Made by a program: the position numbers and the translations under genes
In this document: piece by piece, positions 55,735 to 64,000 of the stretch
Numbering within the stretch: the stretch's first letter is position 1
Layout of the letters: each line of letters starts with the position of its first letter
Assembly: GCF_019112545.1 (NCBI RefSeq)
Contig: NW_025064887.1
Coordinates: forward strand, 1,490,413-1,554,412
Length of the DNA stretch: 64,000 bases
Direction of reading: 5' to 3'
Source of the DNA: Guyanagaster necrorhizus
Taxonomy: Eukaryota; Basidiomycota; Agaricomycetes; Agaricales; Physalacriaceae
Notes under the pieces: generated by a model
Database searches by the model: none
Told to the model about the DNA's origin: nothing
The model's input: the letters and a program-made list of their open reading frames with translations, nothing else

Positions 55735-58700
55735 ATGGCGAATTTGAATGTCTCTGCGCCTGGTGTGAGTGCAGCGCCATTATTCGACCAACCTCAGTGA
55801 CATTCAAGTACTATCCTCAGTGGCGGCAAGTCTCATTCTTCCAAGTCGAGAGAGTGAGGGATGTCCATGACTTTGATAGCACACCGGATGTATTCAAGGT
55901 GCGCCAGTCTGCGCTACAGCAGAATATTTTGATAGCATGGTGCATCAGGCTACCCCCGAAATCTCCACCGTTTCGTCGTCGTCGTCGGCCGGCGTCCTCG
56001 TGGCGGATATTCATGGCAGCATACACATCCTCAATCGTGACTTTGAATCCGTTAAAAGCTGGGTAGCCCATGTCGGTGGACGAGTGACACATATGGTGGA
56101 GCGGAAGCGTATTTTGGTTACCCTCGGAGTGCGTGGTCTCTCTAATACAGCTTGTGACGGAACTCAGCAGTATTGTAGGAGGAGGATGCCATCAGGTCGC
56201 CTATTCTCAAGATCTGGGATTTGGAAAACACAGACAAACGCTCGGGCTCACCGTTACTTCTTCGCTCTGTCAAAGTACAACTCAGCAATCGACCCCATCC
56301 CGTAAGACACATCCATTCAGTTATTTCTGGTCCTAGCAACGACTTACAATTGTTAGGTGTCGACCATCGCCTTGTCCGCATCACTTTCGTACCTTGCTAT
56401 CGGTCTAGGAGATGGAACAGTCCTTCTATACCGACACCTTGACCAGTCACTCACAAATTCCACCGGCCTCACATCACTTCCTAAACCCCGGACGGTGCAC
56501 GAATCTCCAACAGAGCCGATAACAGGCTTGGATTTTCGGGAGCCTTCTGAAGACAGTCCAAATTTGTACCTTTTTGTAGTCACGACAAATCGTGTTCTCT
56601 CTTATCAGGCGTCGGGTCGCGGAAGCGGTGCTGCAGCCGTTGTAGTTGATGAAGTTGGTACAGGTCTTGGTTTGGCTACTATGGACTACCGAGGGAAGGG
56701 CATCGTAGTCGCACGAGATGAGGCCATATACGTTTGTGGTACAGATGGACGTGGAGCATGCTGGGCATATGAAGGTCTGAAAATTCAGGGCGATTATTGG
56801 CTCTCTGCTAATGTTTTTTTGACAGGGCACAAGTCTTCAATACATACACATCACAGCTACGTCGTTATTGTCTCCCCTCCATTCCTACCGACAGCCTCTG
56901 CTGCGTCTGCAACTGTTCGCAATTTCGTAGCACGGACCACGAATGCTGGAGACAGTGATATAACGAAAGTCACATTGTTTGATCCCGAGAATAAGTTGGT
57001 GGCGTATACTGGTGCCTTCACAGAGGGTGTTCGAGAAGTGATATCCGCTTGGGGACATCTTTATGTTCTGTCCAACGATGGTAATGTGTGTGCTTTCTTC
57101 TTCTCTTGGATACATACTGAACATGTGCGTAGCTGTTTGCCCTGAGAGAGAAACCCACATCGGAAAAGCTAGACATGCTCTACACCCGCTCTTTATACCC
57201 ACTGGCGCTCAATTTGGCAAAAACTCAGGGATTGGATGAATCGAGCGTCGCTGGTATTCACCAACAGTACGGAAACCACTTATATAATAAGGGTGAATAC
57301 GACGCGGCCATGCAGCAATTTATCCAGACAATTGGACATCTGCAGCCTAGTTATGTCATTCGAAAGGTGCTCTCTTTTCTTCTCTTGAATGAATCGATCT
57401 CAACCGTTGCAATTTTAGTTTCTTGATGCACAACGGATACACAATTTGGTGAATTACCTCCAAGAGCTGCATTCTCTCGGACTTGCGAACTCAGATCATA
57501 CAACTCTTCTCCTCAACACGTATACAAAGCTCAAAGATGTTTCTCGACTGGACAGTTTTATCAAGACAGAGTCCCGTCGAAATTCGACGGACTCGGACGA
57601 ACTCCCATTCGACTTGGAGACTGCTATTCGTGTTTGCCGGCAGGCGGGTTATTTTGACCATGCGTCGTACCTTGCTAAGAAGTATGAGCGCCACGAGGAC
57701 TATCTGAGAATACAAATCGAAGATGCGGAGAATTACAAGGACGCTCTGTTGTATCTTAGAAAGCTGGGGGCAGATGCGGTTTGTGCCACATGAAGCAGAT
57801 TTATGTTTGACTGACTCTAGCTCTCCAGGCCGAAAGCAATCTTGCACGCTACGGCAGAGCCATGTTGGCTAACCTCCCGGTGGAAACGACGCAGTTACTT
57901 ATCGATCTTTGTACCACCTCTTCAGGGACACTTTCCCCTGAACCAGAAGAAGCATTGACCACGGCTTCGAAGACGACGACTGCGGGACCCTCCTACCTTT
58001 CATATCTGGCACTGAATCGTGCCCCTGTCGTCGACGTCCCTCCTCCATCTCCTTCCATTAAAACCGTCAAACCCGGAGATGTGGCTTCACAAAAGGAATC
58101 GACGCATGAAACGTCTCGTCCATCAACACCTCCTCCCTCTAGTCCCACTGCTGTTAAACCTGCTCGACCTGCGCCCGTCAAACAGCTCTCTCCTCGAATG
58201 TATTTTGCGCACTTTGTTGACCATATGGATCAGTTCGTCATCTTCCTCGAGACGGTGGCGTTACGTCGATGGGGCCAGAGCATAGACAATTTACCCAGCT
58301 TGCCGCCGCCTTCAGAGCCTCCTTTGGAAGAAAAAGCCGACCAGCTTGATCAGGTGGCAGTATGGAATACGCTCCTTGAGCTGTACCTAACGTTGCCCAA
58401 CCCGTCGGAGACCAAGAACGATACATCAGATGAGGCGAAGGCTTTCAGAGAGAAGGCCATGCGGGTGCTCAACAGCGATACCATACCTTATGACCCGACC
58501 CACGCACTTATTCTGTGCTCAAGCCGTGGCTATACGGAGGGCCTTATGCTTTTGTGGGAGCGGATGGGCATGTATGAGGACGTGCTTAGGTTTTGGATGG
58601 ACCGAGAGAAGGAGGGAACAGCGCCCGGTGCTTCGACAGAAGTGATCAAGCACCTGAAGCAGTATGGGTCAGGGAATCCGCAATTGTATCCGTTGGTGCT

Positions 58701-59387
58701 GAGGTTCTTGACATCGACGCCTGCGTTGTTGAGTCGGCATCAGGAAGATGTTAAGGATGTGCTAGAGCATATCAACAAAGAGGGTATCATGCCGCCATTG
58801 GGCGTCATACAGGTCTTGAGCCGAAATTCCGTGGCAAGTGTTGGGCTCGTGAAAGAGTGGTTGATGACCCGCATTACGGAGGCAAGGAGTGAGATACAGG
58901 CGGTGAATAACTTGGTTTCTCCTTGTTTTTCCCCTTGTCTGATGATTTGCGTAGGATCAGGAATGGACGAGTTCTTATAGGATGGAGACTGCTACCAAGC
59001 TGAAGCAGGTGCAAGATCTTTCTGATCCAGATCATCCTAGAGTATTCCATGTCACCCGATGCTCGACGTGTGGTGGGCAGCTTGACCTTCCGAGCGTGCA
59101 TTTTATGTGTAACCATAGTTATCACCAACGGTCAGTAATCACTTTCTGTTCACTGGGATGGTTCTGCTCATCGTTTTTACAGTTGTTTGATGGACAACGA
59201 CACAGAATGTCCGAAATGCGCCCGGGAGTACAGCGTAATACGGGAGATAAGGAGGAACAATGAGCGTTTGGCTGATCAGCATGAGTTGTTCTTGTCGGAA
59301 GTCCGAGAAAATGGGTTCAAGGCTGTTGCGGAAGGGTTTGGTCGTGGAGCGCTCAACTTGACGAGAGTAGATGAGGTCGCTTCGTAG
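55735..59387 (+). CDS. VPS11: Vacuolar protein sorting protein VPS11 (PEP5), HOPS/CORVET core
   Basis: Eleven exons (55735-55762, 55798-55898, 55949-56128, 56179-56301, 56357-56774, 56826-57085, 57133-57366, 57419-57778, 57829-58902, 58955-59130, 59183-59387) give 1,052 residues with all phases closing. VPS11 is a shared core subunit of the HOPS and CORVET tethers that drive endosome-vacuole fusion. An N-terminal beta-propeller (WRQVSFFQVERV; LVADIHGSIHIL; SYLAIGLGDGTVLLY) covers about 1-390. An alpha-solenoid follows (LALNLAKTQGLDES, YGNHLYNKGEYDAAMQQFIQ, PSYVIRKFLDAQRIHNL, NSDHTTLLLNTYTKLKD). A Pro/Ser-rich insertion of about 100 residues (58,000-58,190) enlarges the middle. The C-terminal RING is CSTCGGQLDLPSVHFMCNHS and then CLMDNDTECPKC. 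Confidence 0.95.
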
Positions 59388-59498
59388 TTTGCTAGTTCTC
59401 TTTTTCAGTCTACCATGGTTCTACGAAATATCCGGATTTGTGATAATAATTATTTTTCTTATTCCCGTTTTGGGCCTTCGCTTTGACCACTTTCTTCC

Positions 59499-61386
59499 AT
59501 GATATCCGTAAGTGTTTGCGGCGGCATTCAAAGTACTGTCATGGATTATATGGCATTCGACAGGCATTCTTCGTGTTTAACCAGAAGGGCGAGGTCCTCA
59601 TCTCAAGACTGTATCGTACAGACTTCAAGTGCGTCGAGGAAAGGCATGCCTAGAAAGCGGCTGATGCTCAACATTTCCAGGCGTTCTATCGCAGATGTCT
59701 TCAGGATACAAGTCGTGTCGAATAGTGATGTCCGCTCACCGATCATAACGCTGGGCTCGACCAGCTTCTTCCATGTTAGAATCAACAATCTGTATGTCGT
59801 AGCGGTGACAAAGTGCGTAGCTCTTCCACGTCCCGGGCCAGGTGCTTACGCTTTGCACAGAAACAATGCGAATGCTGCTCTGGTGTTTGAGTTCTGCTAC
59901 CGGTTTATCAGCATCGCCAGGTCGTATTTCGGGAAGATCGACGAGGAAGCCATTAAGAACAACTTCGTTCTCATATACGAACTTATTGATGGTGAGTGAC
60001 AGGTCTGTTTCCCCTTTGTTTCGCTGTCGTTTGGAATATATATCCTGCCAGAAATCAATGACTTTGGATATCCGCAAAATAGCGAAATCGACACCTTGAA
60101 AACATACATCACGACTGAGAGCATCGTGTCTTCTTCGGCTGTTGCTGTTGTACGCATTCTTGTCAGCTAAGACTATTCGTATCGTGGGCGTTCATGCTGT
60201 GTGCAGGAAGAATCGTCGAAGATTACGGCACAAGCGACGGGAGCGACGAGCTGGCGGCGCGGAGATGTCAAGTACAAGAAAAACGAGGCTTTTGTGGATG
60301 TTGTGGAAACCATCAATCTAAGTATGAGTGCTAAAGGTGTGTGTGTGACAACAAGTATCCTATCTACACATTCTCGCACAGATTTCTAGGGGATATTTCT
60401 GTTGGTGGTTTCCATGTATCATCCATTCCCTGTCATTTGTTGATTTCTTCATTACCGTAGACCTGCTGGCTCCTGTAGGGTATTCTCATGCAGTTACTGA
60501 TGTTGTGTCACATAGGTACGATCCTCCGTGCAGATGTCGACGGTCACATACAGATGCGCGCATATCTTTCTGGAACACCGGAGTGTAAATTCGGTTTGAA
60601 CGACAAGCTCGTCATCGACAAGAGTGAACGAGGTGCTAGTGATGCTGTTGAACTTGACGATTGTCGTTTTCACCAGTGTGTGCGGTTAAACGACTTTGAT
60701 GCTGACCGAAGCATCAGTTTCGTCCCTCCGGATGGCGAATTCGAGTTGATGAGGTACGTGCACAGGCTCTCCACGATGGGACACTATAATGTCATAGTTT
60801 CCAGATATCGGGCGACATCGAATGTCAAGTTACCTCTGCGAATCATCCCTACGGTCACAGAAATAGGTACTACTCGCGTATCGTACGATGTCACAGTGAA
60901 GACGAACTTCAACAACAAGCTGTCTGCGACTAACATCGTCTTGCGAATACCTACACCACTGAATACAGTGAATGTGGAGTGCTCGGTGGCGAACGGAAAG
61001 GCAAAATATGCACCCGCAGAAAACGTGGTTATCTGGAAGTATGTCTCTTCTCGTTATTCGGTCTCTCTAGCCCTGACAATCTCGGCAGGATTCCGAGGCT
61101 TCAGGGAGGACAGGAATGTGCCTTTTCTGCTGTTGCTGAACTAACGAGTACCACAACTCGTCAAGTATGGGCTCGGCCGCCTATTGACGTTGACTTTCAA
61201 GTCCTCATGTTTACGGCGTCGGGTCTCATGGTCAGGTTCTTGAAGGTGTTCGAGAAGAGCAACTATAATAGTATCAAATGGGTGCGATATCTCACGAAGG
61301 CTAGTGGTTCATATCAGATTCGGGTACGTCGTGTGTTTCACTGTGTCTTGCTTCGGAAGTTTAAAAAAATAAATATCCAGTTCTGA
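59499..61386 (+). CDS. AP-2 clathrin adaptor complex subunit mu
   Basis: Ten exons (59499-59507, 59564-59628, 59681-59812, 59861-59991, 60052-60149, 60207-60336, 60516-60753, 60805-61038, 61089-61323, 61381-61386) give 425 residues, the normal length. AP-2 mu binds Yxx-Phi cargo signals and PIP2 in clathrin-mediated endocytosis at the plasma membrane. The longin domain (MISAFFVFNQKGEVLISRLY, then SIADVFRIQVVSNSDVRSPI, FVLIYELIDEINDFGYPQNS) covers about 1-140. The mu homology domain follows (SWRRGDVKYKKNEAFVDVVE, ADVDGHIQMRAYLSGTPECK) and ends with SNYNSIKWVRYLTKASGSYQ, IRF. The first exon is 9 bases; the last coding exon is 6 bases (Phe plus stop), needed to give the conserved C-terminal Phe. 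Confidence 0.95.
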
Positions 61387-61619
61387 CATCGGACAGTTCA
61401 GTTTAATCTATGTATTGTATTATAGTACCGTATATAATTTATTGCAATTTATCGTGTGAGGCATGGTTTTACCTGGGCATGAGAGGGCATGAGGCCAGTA
61501 GCGGCCAGTAGTGGCATGGTCCCTTAACCTGCCAGTGTCACACCTCTCCGAGACGCGTCGACGAGCAACGGGACCTTTCTCTCTCACGCCTCTCATCTTT
61601 ATCCGAGTCCTTCAGCTTT
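61387..61619. other. Short intergenic region between AP-2 mu and SAPS gene
   Basis: 233 bases hold the 3' end of AP-2 mu and the promoter of the next plus-strand gene. A short direct repeat (TAGCGGCCAGTAG / TAGTGGC) lies near 61,498. No gene. Confidence 0.4.
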
Positions 61620-64000
61620 ATGTTCTGGAGGTGCCTTTTATCGTTCTCGTGCCCGTTATTCGTGCTCAACGTGGCGGCGTTGCCAACAGATTCGGCTTCA
61701 GCGCAGCCTCGGGTATCGACAGTCTTCTAGACAAGGAAGATGTTTCCCTCGAGGGCATACTAGATGAAGACGAGCTCCTTCAAGAATGCAAATCACAAAA
61801 TACGAGATTGATTGATTACTTCCAACGGGTGGATGTCCTTCAGCGATTGCTAGGCTATGTAACGGGTGAGATAGAGTGCGAGGAGAGGGGGCAGTTCAAG
61901 TGCGTTTGGTGCTCTAGCCTCTTTTTATTTCCAGCTGACCGTTGCTTGGCAAATTTCTCTGGGAAACAAAAAGGTACCCGTATGTGGCGACCGAGGTCTT
62001 GTGCAGCGAAATATGGTCGATCGTCGAGACATGCATCAACGAGCAGGCGCAGCTGCTGGTGCCCTTCTGGGATTCTCTTCTCGACAGGTCCCCGGAGGAC
62101 ATGAAAACGCAGATGGTGATGGCCTCCCACTTTGCCAAGATTAATGCCATCTTCTTGAACAAGAAACCCGCAGAGGTGAATCCTCTCTAATCTTTACCCA
62201 AATGCAACTTGTCAACGCGCTCAGATGCTCGCATTCATCCAATCTCAACCCAACGTTGTTGAGAGGATACTACATCATATCGAGAATCCCTCGTTTGTCG
62301 ATCTGTTGGTTCGCATCATCCAGCTTGATGAATATCAGGGAGGCGCTGGTGTGTTGGAGGTGCGTACTCAGTGTCTCTGGGTGTGGCTCTCGTGCTAATA
62401 GGGGGCAACAGTGGCTCTCTTCACAAAATCTCATGGCGCAGTTAATTGAGCGGTTGGCCCCACAGCATCCTCCCGAACTACATGTAGTGGTGGCAGAGTT
62501 GATCAAGGGCATTATCTCCTTAGCCACACCGTCACCAGGTTCCAGCGTTAGCGAGGGACTACAGAACGGGACATCATCCAATCTCTTCGCCCGTGAACTG
62601 GCGCGCCGTGAAAGCGTGTCAAAGCTTGTGGTGTATGCCCTACAGGATTTTGGGCCGGGCCGTAACGTGGCTTCTGAAGACGATCAAGACGATAAAACAC
62701 ATCCCCTGCTTCCCACCTTCGAATCCGCTACTTCATCCGTTATACAGTCTATTGGCGTCGTCATTGAGCTCATACGGAAAAACAACTCGGACTACTTCGA
62801 GCCTTATCTATTCCACACCTTACGCAACCGGTTGATGCAAATACAGCATCAGTATAGTTCACAACCTGAGAATGTGACCAGAGAAGCACTCGAACACGCC
62901 ATGGGAGAGATGGTGGATCGCATGGGAGTCGTTCATCTAGGTCCCGTTTTGGAGATCATGAACGACAATCTTCATACGTTCCTCGACTATTTGAAGTCGC
63001 CACGAAGCTCGGTACGTTTAGTTCTTCTATCACCCGCGTACTGAGCTCATGCGTTCGCGTGTGGTAGACGGGGCCCGTTGGAACGACCGTGGGGATGGTA
63101 GTTCCTCTCACTTTTGAACGGTTTAGGATTTGCGAAATGATTGCCGAGCTGTTGCATTGTTCAAACATGTCTCTGCTCAATCGTCCTCCGGAGCAGAACA
63201 AAATCTACGACTCTCAGGGTCGTCTGATAGGTGGGCTTGCTGGACTGGAAGAGCTCGCTAAATTGGTTGACGTACCTGACGGGCCGAACGATGACTCTAT
63301 GGATGATATAGTCGACACTATGGAGCCCTCTCTGGACCTTCCGGTGACGCATTCATCACATTCTCCATCGTCTCTAGATTCGGATGAGGACATGAGCGAT
63401 GACGATGCCATGGAGGAAATAATAATGCATGATGAACCTCCTGCCATCACTCCACCTGGTCTCAGTCCCTCGGAACCACCACCGCCTATGCTTGTTCCGT
63501 CATCGTCGAACGTAAGTCGAGGAGCTGCGCTATCTAGGGTAGACTCGAGAGACGACGGCTCGGATTCCGATGCGTCATCCACAGTTGGACAGCGATCACA
63601 GAGCTTGCGGAGAAACTCTAAACGATTTGCAATACAAGAACCACCCCTCAGCAAACCGGTATTTGTCGGTGAAAAGATGAAAGCGCGTCTTCTCGAGCTG
63701 CGCGTTCTCCCTACCCTATTAGTACGTCTTCTGGTCATATCTTGTTTTTGATATTACATTAAGGTTTTTTTTTTCAGGACTTGTTTTTCGAGTATCCATG
63801 GAACAATTTCCTACACAGTGCCGTTTATGACATTATACATCAGATACTCACAGGCAATCTAGACAGTGGATATAACAGAGAGCTGGCGATTTCACTCTTC
63901 AGGGATGCGCGTCTGATGTATCGTATTGTGGAAGGACAGAAACACAACGATATCGAGAGGTGTGTGGCTTTGCGCCCCCAATCGGTTTCCCGACATCATT
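61620..64000 (+). CDS. SAPS-domain protein (SIT4 phosphatase-associated), 3' truncated by window end
   Basis: Exons 61620-61630, 61690-61899, 61974-62175, 62225-62359, 62412-63011, 63068-63721 and 63778-63959 are in phase. The gene continues beyond the window. SAPS proteins (SAP155/185/190/4 in yeast, PP6R in animals) are regulatory subunits of the SIT4/PP6 phosphatase, acting in cell-cycle and TOR signalling. The 11-base first exon plus the second reads MFWRFGFSAASGIDSLLDKE, matching the family's fixed N-terminus. LLQECKSQNTRLIDYFQRVD, LLDRSPEDMKTQMVMASHFA, HIENPSFVDLLVRIIQLDE and FRICEMIAELLHCSNMSLLN are diagnostic, as is DLFFEYPWNNFLHSAVYDII after an acidic Ser-rich insertion (about residues 480-610). 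A donor GTGTGTGG at 63,960 shows the next exon lies outside. Confidence 0.94.

Noticed and set aside
1..64000. CRISPR arrays, bacterial operons, phage genes or rRNA/tRNA genes
   Set aside because: The sequence is eukaryotic nuclear DNA with introns. I saw no spaced repeats of CRISPR type, no rRNA segments and no complete tRNA fold.

Overview
This window is nuclear DNA of a filamentous basidiomycete, most likely an Agaricomycete (mushroom-type fungus). Genes are dense and carry many short GT-AG introns of about 50-60 bases. Recognised products match fungal housekeeping families: CENP-C/Mif2, KTI12, TSR3, VPS11, AP-2 mu, Trf4-type poly(A) polymerase, SAPS protein and mitochondrial mL41, mL54 and MTU1. 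The rest are families typical of Basidiomycota, such as a DUF7598 membrane protein, an F-box protein and Ser/Pro-rich orphans. The species cannot be named from the sequence.

Region 1 (1 to about 18,035) is a graveyard of nested retrotransposons. A decayed Ty3/gypsy chromovirus (gag, protease, RT, RNase H, integrase, chromodomain; 3' LTR at 8450-8988) sits against the integrase-to-LTR remnant of a related copy (8989-10955). That remnant abuts an inverted third copy (10956-14333, minus strand). The third copy's LTR has internal sequence on both sides, as in a tandem array. A Ty1/copia pol remnant without LTRs (14384 to about 18,035) follows. From about 8,990 to 17,530 I found essentially no CpG, whereas the flanking host DNA is full of it.

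Region 2 (18.4-35 kb) is a compact gene block: DUF7598 membrane protein (-), mL54 (+), MTU1 (-), a cupin protein with a broken frame (-), KTI12 (-), a small orphan (-), a conserved low-complexity protein (-), phospholipase B (-), mL41 (-) divergent from TSR3 (+), and CENP-C (+).

Region 3 (35-42 kb) is gene-poor. It holds the RNase H/C-terminal relic of a LINE-type element, one single-pass membrane protein gene (-), an inverted relic of that gene's first exon, and about 3.5 kb where I support no intact gene.

Region 4 (42-64 kb) is again dense: F-box protein, a hypothetical protein, a 1,133-residue Ser/Pro-rich protein whose start codon appears split by an intron, Trf4-type poly(A) polymerase (-), a small basic protein whose stop overlaps the start of an F-box-like/ankyrin gene (ATGA), an alpha-beta barrel-like protein (-), VPS11, AP-2 mu and a SAPS-domain protein cut by the window end. 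The genes are ordinary single transcription units without pathway clustering. Exon coordinates were derived by hand from reading frames and splice signals.
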